Of a DNA stretch of 43,465 nt, positions 28,454 to 36,866 are shown piece after piece. The notes under the pieces were generated by a model. It ran no database searches, had not been told where the DNA came from, and worked only from the letters and a program-made list of their open reading frames with translations. This stretch comes from Streptomyces boncukensis (GTDB lineage: Bacteria > Actinomycetota > Actinomycetes > Streptomycetales > Streptomycetaceae). Position numbers and translations under genes: made by a program. Position 1 is the first letter of the stretch, and every line of letters begins with the position of its first letter. The stretch is from NCBI RefSeq assembly GCF_011045075.1, contig NZ_JAAKZZ010000006.1:1-43465 (forward strand). Direction: 5' to 3'.

Positions 28454-29572
28454 ATGCACGCATCGCTGCGCCGCGTCGCCCTCGGTACCGCAGCTCTGTC
28501 CCTCGTGGCCGTGTCGGCCGCCTGCGGCAGTGCCGATGAGGCCGACGACAAGGACAGCAAGGGCAAGAAGGACGGCAGCCTCACCATCGGCCTGCTGCTC
28601 CCGGAGAACCAGACGGCGCGCTACGAGCGCTTCGACAAGCCGCTGATGGAGAAGAAGATCAAGGAGCTGGCGGGCGACGACACCAAGATCCTCTACTCCA
28701 ACGCCAAGCAGGAGGCCAGCCTCCAGCAGCAGCAGGCCGACACCATGATCACCAAGAAGGTCGACGCGCTGATCGTGGACGCCGTGGACGCCAAGTCGAT
28801 CTCCAGCTCGGTGAAGAAGGCCGACGACCGCGGCATCCCCGTCGTCGCCTACGACCGCCTCGCCGAGGGCCCCATCAAGGCGTACACCTCGGTCGACAAC
28901 CCCCGGGTCGGCAAGATCCAGGCCACCTCGCTGCTCAAGGCCCTGGATGAGAAGGGCGTCAAGGGCAAGCCGCAGGTCGTGATGATGAACGGCTCCGTCA
29001 CCGACCCCAACGCCAAGATGTACAAGGACGGCGCCCACTCCGTCCTGGACGGCAAGGTCAAGGTCGGCAAGGAGTACGACACCAAGGAGTGGAAGCCGGA
29101 GAACGCCAACGCCAATATGAAAGGCGCTCTCTCCGCGCTCGGCAAGAACAACGTCGACGGGGTGTACTCCGCCAACGACGGCATGGCGGGCGGCATCATC
29201 ACCGCGCTCAAGGGCGCCGGCTTCAGCGGATCCGACATCCCGCCCGTCACCGGCCAGGACGCCGAGCTCAACGCCGTGCAGCGGGTGCTGGCCGGCGAGC
29301 AGTACATGAGCGTCTACAAGCCGTACGTCCCGGAGACCAGCGCGGCGGCCGAGTTCGCCGTGGCCCTCGCCCGCGGCGAGAAGCTGGACAAGATCGCGAC
29401 GTCGAAGACCGACAGCGAGTCCGAGAAGGGCGTACCCTCCAAGATCGTCACGCCGCTGCCGCTGACCCAGGACGACGTCAAGAAGTACGTCGGCAAGGCG
29501 GGCTTCTTCTCGCAGAAGGAGATCTGCACGGCCAAGTTCCAGGACGCGTGCGACAAGGCGGGCATCAAGTAG
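28454..29572 (+). CDS. xylF: Xylose ABC transporter substrate-binding lipoprotein XylF
   Basis: Periplasmic-binding-protein-type lipoprotein (372 aa) of the CUT2 class for pentoses. Signal peptide with lipobox VSAAC (Cys24) and a Lys/Asp-rich linker precede the two-lobe type I fold: LTIGLLLPENQTARYERFDK, VDALIVDAVDAKSISSSVKK, IPVVAYDRLAEGPIKAYTSV, GVYSANDGMAGGIITALKGA and IPPVTGQDAELNAVQRVLAG. The motifs YDRLA and TGQDAELN are hallmarks of D-xylose-binding proteins. The ATG follows GGGAGGTAGCTC. It starts the xylFGH operon downstream of rok7B7; a gap of 90 bp precedes xylG. Confidence 0.93.
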   Translation: MHASLRRVALGTAALSLVAVSAACGSADEADDKDSKGKKDGSLTIGLLLPENQTARYERFDKPLMEKKIKELAGDDTKILYSNAKQEASLQQQQADTMITKKVDALIVDAVDAKSISSSVKKADDRGIPVVAYDRLAEGPIKAYTSVDNPRVGKIQATSLLKALDEKGVKGKPQVVMMNGSVTDPNAKMYKDGAHSVLDGKVKVGKEYDTKEWKPENANANMKGALSALGKNNVDGVYSANDGMAGGIITALKGAGFSGSDIPPVTGQDAELNAVQRVLAGEQYMSVYKPYVPETSAAAEFAVALARGEKLDKIATSKTDSESEKGVPSKIVTPLPLTQDDVKKYVGKAGFFSQKEICTAKFQDACDKAGIK

Positions 29573-29662
29573 CGCCGCGCGCGGCTGCGTTGAAGCAGCA
29601 GGCCGTTCAGCCCACAGGGCCGCCTCCCCCGGGGCCCTGCCCCTGCGAAGGAGATGATTCAC

Positions 29663-30442
29663 GTGTCCACCGCGCCCGTGCTGGCGTTGCGCGGAGTCTC
29701 CAAGCGGTTCGGCGCCGTGCAGGCACTCACGGACGTCGAACTGGAGATCCACCCTGGTGAGGTCGTCGCCCTGGTCGGCGACAACGGCGCCGGGAAGTCC
29801 ACCCTCGTCAAGAGCATCGCCGGGGTCTCCCCGGCCGACGAGGGCACCATCGAGTGGGACGGCAGGGCCGTCCAGATCAACCGGCCGCACGATGCCCAGC
29901 AGTTGGGCATCGCGACCGTCTACCAGGACCTCGCGCTCTGCGACAACCTGGACGTCGTCGGGAACCTCTTCCTCGGCAGCGAGCTGCTGCGCGGCCCGCT
30001 GCTCGACGAGGTGGAGATGGAGCGGCGCGCGCTGGAGCTGCTCTCCACCCTGTCCATCCGGATCCCCAGCGTCCGTATCCCGGTCGCCTCGCTCTCCGGC
30101 GGACAGCGCCAGACCGTGGCCATCGCGCGCTCGCTGCTGGGCGAGCCCAAGGTCGTCATCCTGGACGAGCCCACCGCCGCGCTCGGCGTGGAGCAGACGG
30201 CGCAGGTGCTCGACCTGGTGGAGCGGCTCCGCGAGCGGGGCCTCGGGGTCATCCTCATCAGCCACAACATGGCCGAGGTCAAGGCCGTCAGCGACCGGGT
30301 GGCCGTGCTGCGCCTGGGCCGCAACAACGGGGTCTTCACCGTCGCCGACACCAGTCAGGAAGAGATCATCTCCGCGATCACCGGAGCGACCGACAACGCT
30401 GTCACCCGCCGTACGACCCGCACCACGGAGGTGGCGAAGTGA
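29663..30442 (+). CDS. xylG: Xylose ABC transporter ATP-binding protein XylG (single-domain)
   Basis: Cytoplasmic ATPase of the xylose importer (259 aa). Walker A GDNGAGKST, Q-loop YQDLALCDNL, signature LSGGQRQ, Walker B VVILDEPTAALG and switch His in ILISHNM are all present. It has one nucleotide-binding domain, whereas E. coli XylG is a fused pair of about 513 aa, so a homodimer is expected. GTG 29663 is preferred: GAAGGAG ends 9 nt before it but abuts the in-frame ATG at 29654 with no spacing. The stop overlaps the xylH start as GTGA. Confidence 0.92.
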   Translation: MSTAPVLALRGVSKRFGAVQALTDVELEIHPGEVVALVGDNGAGKSTLVKSIAGVSPADEGTIEWDGRAVQINRPHDAQQLGIATVYQDLALCDNLDVVGNLFLGSELLRGPLLDEVEMERRALELLSTLSIRIPSVRIPVASLSGGQRQTVAIARSLLGEPKVVILDEPTAALGVEQTAQVLDLVERLRERGLGVILISHNMAEVKAVSDRVAVLRLGRNNGVFTVADTSQEEIISAITGATDNAVTRRTTRTTEVAK

Positions 30443-31728
30443 CCACCGACACCCCCACATCCAGCGAGGAGACGGCCGGAAACGGCGCCGGGAAGGCCGA
30501 GGGCGCCGTCGACATGGTCGACCCCCGGCTGCTGGTGCGGCAGCAGGGGTTCAAGGGCTATGTGGACGAGCTGGTCCGCCGGGTCCGCACCGGCGAGCTG
30601 GGCTCGATCCCGGTCGTCGTCGGCCTGATCGTCATCGCGATCGTCTTCCAGGTTCAGGACTCGGCCTTCCTCAGCGCGAACAACCTCAGCGACCTGTTCA
30701 TCCTCAGCACCGGTACGGGGCTGATCGCGGTCGGCATCGTCTTCATCCTGATCCTCGGCGAGATCGACCTGTCGGTCGGATCCGTCAGCGGGATGTCGGC
30801 GGCCGTGCTGGCGGTACTCAATATCAACCAGGGGATGACCGAGTGGCTGGCGCTGCTGCTGGCCATCCTCACCGGCATGGCGGCGGGCGCCCTGCACGGC
30901 TTCTTCTTCGCCAAGATCGGCGTACCCGCCTTCGTCGTCACCCTGGCCGGGCTGCTCGGCTGGAACGGGCTGATGCTGCAGATCCTGGGATCCAGCGGCA
31001 CCATCAACCTGGACGACGACGGCATCGTGGCCAAGCTGACCAACTACTACTTCACGGACAAGGCCGCGGCCATGGGCCTGGCCACCGTCGCCGTGCTGGC
31101 CTTCCTCGGCCTCTCGCTGCTCGACGCGCGCCGCCGACAGGCGGCCGGGGTGCCCAGCCGCCCGCTGACCGAGATCATCCTGCGGACCGTGGTGCTCGCG
31201 GTGCCCGTGTACGCGGCGGCGATGGTCTTCAACTCCTACAAGGGCCTGCCGCTGGGCGTCGTGATCTTCCTGGCCGTGGTGGTGCTGTCGGACTTCGTGC
31301 TGCGGCGCACCTCGTACGGCCGGAAGGTGTACGCGGTCGGCGGCAGCAGCGAGGCGGCGGCGCGCGCCGGTATCAATGTGCCGCTCATCCGGATCAGCGT
31401 CTTCTCCATCGCCGGGACCATGGCGGCGGTGGGCGGCATGTTCTACGCCTCCCAGATCAACGCGGCCAACCAGTCCTCCGGCGCCGGCAGCCTGCTGATG
31501 AACTGCATCGCGGCGGCCGTCATCGGCGGTACGAGCCTCTTCGGGGGGCGCGGGAAGACCTGGTCCGCGCTGCTGGGTGCGCTGGTCATCCAGTCGATCA
31601 ACTCCGGCATGGCCCTGCTGGGCACCGGCTCCGCGGTCCGGGACATGATCACGGGCGCGGTGCTGCTGGCAGCGGTGGTCATCGACTCGGTGTCCCGCCG
31701 CACCCAGAAGACGGCGGGCCGCGCATAA
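30439..31728 (+). CDS. xylH: Xylose ABC transporter permease XylH
   Basis: Membrane subunit of the CUT2 xylose importer (429 aa), coupled to xylG by a GTGA overlap. A hydrophilic N-terminus (about 55 aa) is followed by about ten membrane spans. BPD_transp_2 family features are ILILGEIDLSVGSVSGMSAA, IGVPAFVVTLAGLLGWNGLM, YGRKVYAVGGSSEAAARAGI with its EAA-like ARAGI, and CIAAAVIGGTSLFGGRGKTW. The longer open frame from 29854 overlaps xylG and is not used. A strong 15-bp hairpin ends the operon. Confidence 0.93.
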   Translation: MTTDTPTSSEETAGNGAGKAEGAVDMVDPRLLVRQQGFKGYVDELVRRVRTGELGSIPVVVGLIVIAIVFQVQDSAFLSANNLSDLFILSTGTGLIAVGIVFILILGEIDLSVGSVSGMSAAVLAVLNINQGMTEWLALLLAILTGMAAGALHGFFFAKIGVPAFVVTLAGLLGWNGLMLQILGSSGTINLDDDGIVAKLTNYYFTDKAAAMGLATVAVLAFLGLSLLDARRRQAAGVPSRPLTEIILRTVVLAVPVYAAAMVFNSYKGLPLGVVIFLAVVVLSDFVLRRTSYGRKVYAVGGSSEAAARAGINVPLIRISVFSIAGTMAAVGGMFYASQINAANQSSGAGSLLMNCIAAAVIGGTSLFGGRGKTWSALLGALVIQSINSGMALLGTGSAVRDMITGAVLLAAVVIDSVSRRTQKTAGRA

Positions 31729-31738
31729 GGGGCGTCCT

Positions 31739-31778
31739 GCGGATCCCTGCCGGCGGCCCCTGCCCGGCAGGGATCCGC
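31739..31778 (+). terminator. Terminator of the xylFGH operon
   Basis: A perfect 15-bp inverted repeat (GCGGATCCCTGCCGG at 31739-31753 and its complement at 31764-31778) with a 10-nt loop, 10 nt after the xylH stop. It separates xylFGH from dxs. Confidence 0.88.
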
Positions 31779-31930
31779 CGGATGCAGGCCAGGTCGGGCG
31801 GTACCGGGCGGCTATTCCTCCTCCATCCGTGTGACTGAGATAGCACCAGCAGGTGAATCAGATCGCGGACGGAACATTAGACTCGACGGAATCGGCACTG
31901 CTCGATCACGCTCGAAGCAAGGAGGTACGG

Positions 31931-33859
31931 GTGGCGTTGCTGACCCGCATCAGGGGACCGCGCGATCTGGACCGGCTCAGCCCGGAGCAGCTGGAGACGC
32001 TCGCCGAGGAGATCCGCGGTTTCCTCGTCGACGCCGTCGCGAAGACCGGCGGCCACCTGGGGCCGAACCTGGGCGTGGTCGAGCTGACCATCGCCCTGCA
32101 CCGGGCCTTCGACTCCCCGAAGGACAAGGTGCTCTTCGACACCGGTCACCAGGCATATGTCCACAAGCTGCTCACCGGCCGCCGTGACTTCTCCAAGCTC
32201 CGCGCCAAGGGCGGCCTGTCCGGCTACCCCTCGCGCGCGGAGTCGGAGCACGACATCATCGAGAACTCGCACGCCTCCACCGTCCTCGGCTGGGCCGACG
32301 GCCTGGCCAAGGCCAACGAGGTACGGGGACGCGAGGACCACGTCGTCGCGGTCATCGGCGACGGCGCCCTCACCGGCGGCATGGCCTGGGAGGCGCTGAA
32401 CAACATCGCCGCCGCCAAGGACCGCCCCCTCGTCATCGTCGTCAACGACAACGAGCGCTCGTACGAGCCCACCATCGGCGGCCTCGCCAACCATCTCGCC
32501 ACCCTCCGCACCACCGACGGCTACGAGCGCTTCCTCGCCCGGGGCAAGGAAGTGCTCAACCGCACCCCCGTCGTCGGCCGGCCGCTGTACGACACGCTGC
32601 ACGGCGCGAAGAAGGGGCTGAAGGACTTCATCGCGCCGCAGGGCATGTTCGAGGACCTCGGCCTGAAGTACGTCGGGCCCATCGACGGGCACGACATCGG
32701 CGCCGTCGAGTCGGCGCTGCAGCGCGCCAAGCGCTTCGGCGGCCCCGTACTGGTGCACTGTCTGACGGAGAAGGGCCGGGGCTACCAGCCCGCGCGGCAG
32801 GACGAGGCGGACCAGTTCCACGCGGTCCCCGTCATCCACCCGGACACCGGGCTGCCGGTCAAGTCGTCCGGGGCCGACTGGACGTCGGTCTTCGGCGAGG
32901 AGATGGTCAAGCTCGGGCGGGAGCGCCCGGACATCGTGGCCATCACCGCCGCGATGATGCGCCCGGTGGGACTGCATGCGTTCGCACAGGAGTTCCCTGA
33001 CCGGGTGTACGACGTCGGGATCGCCGAGCAGCACGGCGCCGTGTCGGCGGCGGGGCTGGCCACGGGCGGGGTGCACCCCGTCTTCGCCGTCTACGCGACC
33101 TTCCTCAACCGCGCGTTCGACCAGTTGCTGCTGGATGTGGCCCTGCACCGGTGCGGGGTCACCTTCGTGCTGGACCGGGCCGGGGTCACCGGCAGCGACG
33201 GGCCCTCGCACAACGGCATGTGGGACATGTCGATCCTGCAGTGCGTGCCCGGCCTGCGGCTCGCCGCCCCGCGCGACGCCGACCAGGTGCGGGCGCAGCT
33301 GAGGGAGGCCGTCGAGGTGGACGACGCGCCGACCGTGGTGCGCTACTCCAAGGGCGCCGTCGGCCCGCCGGTGCCGGCCGTCGGCCGGATCGGCGGCATG
33401 GACGTGCTGCACACGCCCGGCGAGGCGGTGCCCCACCCCGACGTCCTGCTGGTCTCCGTCGGCGCGCTGGCCCCGATGTGCCTGGAGATCGCCGGCCTGC
33501 TGGACAAGCAGGGCATCTCGGCCACGGTCGTCGACCCCCGGTGGGTCAAGCCGGTCGACGAGGCGCTGCCGCCGCTGGCCGAGCAGCACCGGGTCGTCGT
33601 CACCGTCGAGGACAACAGCCGCGCGGGCGGCGTCGGTTCGGCGGTCGCCCAGGCGCTCCGGGACGCGGGGGTGGATGTGCCGCTGCGGGACTTCGGCATC
33701 CCCGAGCGCTTCCTGGACCACGGGTCCCGCAAGGAGGTCATGGCCGAGATCGGGCTGACCGCGCCGGATGTCGCCCGCCAGGTGACGGGGCTCGTCGCCA
33801 AGCTCGACGGGCGTGACGGCTACGATGCGGACTCCGCGAGAGAGCCCGCCCGGGATTAG
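31931..33859 (+). CDS. dxs: 1-deoxy-D-xylulose-5-phosphate synthase
   Basis: First enzyme of the MEP isoprenoid pathway: ThDP-dependent condensation of pyruvate and glyceraldehyde-3-phosphate to DXP (642 aa). GTG 31931 follows AAGGAGG by 6 nt and gives the conserved start [20 protein letters not shown]. Seen are [35 protein letters not shown], the ThDP/Mg motif [16 protein letters not shown] ending VVNDN, the catalytic Glu in [10 protein letters not shown], and the DRAG loop [20 protein letters not shown]. Streptomyces often have two dxs genes, and this position corresponds, from memory, to SCO6013. It has its own upstream region of 150 bp after the xyl terminator, so co-transcription with xylFGH is unlikely. 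Confidence 0.96.
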   Translation: MALLTRIRGPRDLDRLSPEQLETLAEEIRGFLVDAVAKTGGHLGPNLGVVELTIALHRAFDSPKDKVLFDTGHQAYVHKLLTGRRDFSKLRAKGGLSGYPSRAESEHDIIENSHASTVLGWADGLAKANEVRGREDHVVAVIGDGALTGGMAWEALNNIAAAKDRPLVIVVNDNERSYEPTIGGLANHLATLRTTDGYERFLARGKEVLNRTPVVGRPLYDTLHGAKKGLKDFIAPQGMFEDLGLKYVGPIDGHDIGAVESALQRAKRFGGPVLVHCLTEKGRGYQPARQDEADQFHAVPVIHPDTGLPVKSSGADWTSVFGEEMVKLGRERPDIVAITAAMMRPVGLHAFAQEFPDRVYDVGIAEQHGAVSAAGLATGGVHPVFAVYATFLNRAFDQLLLDVALHRCGVTFVLDRAGVTGSDGPSHNGMWDMSILQCVPGLRLAAPRDADQVRAQLREAVEVDDAPTVVRYSKGAVGPPVPAVGRIGGMDVLHTPGEAVPHPDVLLVSVGALAPMCLEIAGLLDKQGISATVVDPRWVKPVDEALPPLAEQHRVVVTVEDNSRAGGVGSAVAQALRDAGVDVPLRDFGIPERFLDHGSRKEVMAEIGLTAPDVARQVTGLVAKLDGRDGYDADSAREPARD

Positions 33860-33883
33860 CTCGGCACTCCGCGATCGCGGGCC

Positions 33884-33900
33884 GCGCCCCTGCGGGGCGC
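33884..33900 (+). terminator. GC-rich hairpin after dxs
   Basis: GCGCCCC-TGC-GGGGCGC, 25 nt after the dxs stop. It is the same hairpin core as in the repeat at 39021-39095, so it is both a likely terminator and a fragment of that repeat. Confidence 0.6.
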
Positions 33901-33980
33901 CCTGGTGCGGGGAGCGCGGGGGCGGCGGAAAAAGGTGGGGTTGTGCGGAAGTGCGAGGGACACACCGTTAAGTTGGGGCC

Positions 33981-35513
33981 ATGCCGCCGCCCTCCGCCGA
34001 GCCGCCCGCGAGCGCTCCGCCCGCCGCCCGGGTTCCACGACTGACCCTGTCCGGAATCCGGAGCGCGGGAGCGCGGCCCGAGCCGGCGGCCGACCGCCGC
34101 TCCTACTGGCTGCTGCTGGTCCCGGTGCTGCTCGCGGTCACCGTGTGCACCCGCCTCCCGTCGTTCGCGCGGCCGCTGTGGAACCCGGACGAGGGCTTCC
34201 TGGCGACCCAGGCCCGCCAGCTCGCCGACGGCGGCACGCTCTACCACGACGTCGTCGACCGCAAGCCGCCGCTGATGCCGTGGCTCTACCAGGGGCTGTT
34301 CGCGCTGTTCGGGGACGGCTCGCTGTGGCCGGCGCGGGTGGCGGCGATCGGCGCGGTGCTGGTGGGCGGGGTGTTCGCCGCCTCGCTGGCCCGCCGCCGC
34401 TGGGGGGACCGCGCGGGCTGGACGGCGGGGGTCGTCTATGTGCTGCTGACGATCGGGCTCAACCCGGAGGACACCCAGGCGGCGACCTTCGAGGTCTTCA
34501 TGCTGCCCTGGACGATGGCGGCGATGTGGCTCGCCGACCGCCGCCGCTGGTGGTGGGCGGGGATCGCCATCGCGGGCGCCGCGCTCACCAAGCAGACCGG
34601 CGGCGCCGTGCTGCTGCCCGCGCTCTTCCTGCTGTGGCGGACCCGCGCGGGCCTGCTCCCGGCGCTGCGGCTGGTGGCCGGGACGGCGCTGCCGCTGGCG
34701 GCCGCGGCGCTCGCCTTCGGGCCCGGCCGGTTCCTGTACTGGATCGCCACCGGCTCCGGCGCGTACGTCTCCGCCGACGGCGCCGGGATGCACGCGGCGG
34801 GCCGGGCGCTGGGCAGCCTCAGCATCCTCGTCGCCGCCAGCGCGCCGCTGCTCGTCGCCCTCGGCCAGGTGCTGCGCGTACGGCGGCTGCGCGAGCGCCT
34901 CACCGGCGTCAGCGATCTGTGGGTGTGGCTGGCCGCCTCCGCGGTGGCCGTCGCGGTCGGCTTCCAGTTCTACGGCCACTACTTCCTCCAGCTCACCCCG
35001 CCGCTGGCGCTGCTCGCCGCCGCGGCGCTGCGCGAGCTGACCGCCCGGCAGGCGACGGTGTCGCTCGCCGTCACCTCGGTCTTCGCCTGCGCCTTCGTCG
35101 GCTGGGGGTACGCGTACAAGCGGGGCGAGCTGGACCACGCGCAGAAGCTGGTGGCGGCCGTACGGGAGCGCACCGCGCCCGACGAGCGGATCCTGCTGTG
35201 GGGCATGCACCCGGAGGGCTACTGGTTCGCGGCGCGCCCGCCCGCGTCCCGCTATCTGACGGCCGGCTTCCTGAGCAACTTCAGCGGCGGGCGCGGCGGG
35301 ATCCGCACCGGCGAGCGGTACGCCATGGACGGCTCCTGGCCGCACTTCATGCGGGAGCTGCGCGAGGATCCGCCGACGCTGATCGTGGACGACTCGCGGG
35401 GGGCGCCGTACCGGATTCCGCGCATGCCCACCCTGCGGGCCTATGTGGACCGCCACTACGAGAGGACGGTCACGGTCGGCGGGGCGGTCTTCTACGTCCG
35501 GAACACGCCGTAG
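33981..35513 (+). CDS. GT39/ArnT-like polytopic glycosyltransferase
   Basis: An integral membrane protein (510 aa) with about 10-11 hydrophobic segments. The first extracytoplasmic loop carries LWNPDEGFLATQARQLADGG and DVVDRKPPLMPWLYQG, the Asp-Glu pair and basic patch that mark C-type (polyprenyl-phosphate-sugar dependent) glycosyltransferases of the GT39/ArnT clan. Further spans follow and a soluble C-terminal domain of about 130 residues (RTAPDERILLWGMHPEGYWF). Donor and acceptor cannot be read; cell-wall polymer or lipid glycosylation outside the membrane is the family-level inference. ATG at 33981 lies 5 nt after a weak GGGG. It is a single gene between dxs and fadA with no partner, similar to solo actinobacterial GT39-like proteins. 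Confidence 0.82.
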   Translation: MPPPSAEPPASAPPAARVPRLTLSGIRSAGARPEPAADRRSYWLLLVPVLLAVTVCTRLPSFARPLWNPDEGFLATQARQLADGGTLYHDVVDRKPPLMPWLYQGLFALFGDGSLWPARVAAIGAVLVGGVFAASLARRRWGDRAGWTAGVVYVLLTIGLNPEDTQAATFEVFMLPWTMAAMWLADRRRWWWAGIAIAGAALTKQTGGAVLLPALFLLWRTRAGLLPALRLVAGTALPLAAAALAFGPGRFLYWIATGSGAYVSADGAGMHAAGRALGSLSILVAASAPLLVALGQVLRVRRLRERLTGVSDLWVWLAASAVAVAVGFQFYGHYFLQLTPPLALLAAAALRELTARQATVSLAVTSVFACAFVGWGYAYKRGELDHAQKLVAAVRERTAPDERILLWGMHPEGYWFAARPPASRYLTAGFLSNFSGGRGGIRTGERYAMDGSWPHFMRELREDPPTLIVDDSRGAPYRIPRMPTLRAYVDRHYERTVTVGGAVFYVRNTP

Positions 35514-35557
35514 TCCGTGTGACCTACGACGCGTCGTCCGGAGGGGCTGGGCACGAT

Positions 35558-35572
35558 GGTTACCCGTAAGTA
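35558..35572. promoter_or_regulatory. TTAC-CC-GTAA dyad upstream of fadA
   Basis: GGTTACCCGTAAGTA, 75 bp before the fadA start, contains a TTAC/GTAA dyad. Similar dyads sit before fatty-acid degradation genes in actinobacteria and are bound by TetR-type acyl-CoA sensors. The assignment is tentative. Confidence 0.45.
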
Positions 35573-35646
35573 GCATGAGGGGAGGGCGCGCCGCCGCGTG
35601 CGCGCGCCGCGCAGCAGTGCCATCCCGCACCTGGAGGAGAGCCAAC

Positions 35647-36864
35647 GTGCCTCGTACCGCTAGGGACGTCGTCTTCGTCGACGGCGTCCGCACCCCGTTC
35701 GGCAAGGCGGGCCCGAAGGGCATTTATCACGAGACCCGCGCCGACGACATGGTCGTCAAGTGCATCCGGGAGCTGCTGCGCCGCAACCCCGGGCTGCCCC
35801 CGGAGCGCGTCGACGAGGTGGCGCTCGCGGCGACGACGCAGATCGGCGACCAGGGGCTGACCCTCGGCCGCACCGCGGGGATCCTCGCGGGCCTGCCGCA
35901 GTCCGTGCCCGGCTACTCCATCGACCGGATGTGCGCGGGCGCCATGACGGCCGTGACGACGACCGCCGGCTCGATCGCCTTCGGCGCGTACGACCTGGTG
36001 GTCGCGGGCGGCGTCGAGCACATGGGCCGCCACCCGATGGGCGAGGCCGTCGACCCCAACCCGCGCTTCGTCTCGGAGAAGCTGGTCGACCAGTCCGCGC
36101 TGTTCATGGGCATGACGGCGGAGAACCTGCACGACCGCTTCCCGCACCTGTCCAAGGAGCGCGCCGACGCCTTCGCCGTGGCCAGCCAGGAGAAGGCCGC
36201 CAAGGCGTACGCCAACGGCCGGATCCAGGCCGACCTCGTCCCGGTCGCGCTGCGCCGTACGTCCGAGGAGTCGGGCGGCGAGCAGGGCTGGGGCCTGGCC
36301 ACCGCCGACGAGCCGATGCGGCCGGGCACCACGCTGGAGGGCCTGGCGGGCCTGAAGACCCCGTTCCGGGCGCACGGCCGGGTCACGGCGGGCAACTCCG
36401 CGGGGCTGAACGACGGCGCCACCGCCTCGCTCGTCGCCGCCGAGGACGTGGCGGAGGAGCTGGGGCTGCCGGTCAAGATGCGCCTGGTCTCCTTCGCCTT
36501 CGCGGGCGTGGAGCCCGAGGTGATGGGCTACGGCCCGATCCCGGCCACCGAGAAGGCGCTCGCCAAGGCGGGGCTGTCGATCGGCGACATCGGCCTGTTC
36601 GAGATCAACGAGGCGTTCGCCGTCCAGGTCCTGGCGCTGCTGGACCACTACGGAATCGCCGACGACGACCCCCGCGTCAACCAGTACGGCGGGGCCATCG
36701 CGTTCGGCCACCCGCTGGCCTCCTCCGGGGTGCGGCTGATGACCCAGCTGGCCCGGCAGTTCGAGGAGCAGCCGCACGTCCGCTACGGCATCACCACCAT
36801 GTGCGTCGGCTTCGGCATGGGCGGGACCGTCATCTGGGAGAACCCCCACTGGGAGGGCAAGTAA
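35647..36864 (+). CDS. fadA: Acetyl-CoA acyltransferase (3-ketoacyl-CoA thiolase)
   Basis: Last step of beta-oxidation: thiolytic cleavage of 3-ketoacyl-CoA (405 aa). The nucleophile is Cys96 in YSIDRMCAGAMTAV. The other catalytic blocks are NEAFAVQ, YGGAIAFGHPLASSG (His) and TTMCVGFGMGGT (second Cys). GTG 35647 follows GGAGGAGAGCCAAC and gives the standard N-terminus PRTARDVVFVDGVRTPFG; the open frame reaches further upstream but without homology. The stop is 2 bp before fadB, so the two subunits of the trifunctional complex are made together. Confidence 0.95.
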   Translation: MPRTARDVVFVDGVRTPFGKAGPKGIYHETRADDMVVKCIRELLRRNPGLPPERVDEVALAATTQIGDQGLTLGRTAGILAGLPQSVPGYSIDRMCAGAMTAVTTTAGSIAFGAYDLVVAGGVEHMGRHPMGEAVDPNPRFVSEKLVDQSALFMGMTAENLHDRFPHLSKERADAFAVASQEKAAKAYANGRIQADLVPVALRRTSEESGGEQGWGLATADEPMRPGTTLEGLAGLKTPFRAHGRVTAGNSAGLNDGATASLVAAEDVAEELGLPVKMRLVSFAFAGVEPEVMGYGPIPATEKALAKAGLSIGDIGLFEINEAFAVQVLALLDHYGIADDDPRVNQYGGAIAFGHPLASSGVRLMTQLARQFEEQPHVRYGITTMCVGFGMGGTVIWENPHWEGK

Positions 36865-36866
36865 GA

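Noticed and set aside
29654-29662. ATG 29654 as xylG start
   Set aside because: The ribosome site GAAGGAG abuts this ATG with no spacing; GTG 29663 has correct spacing.
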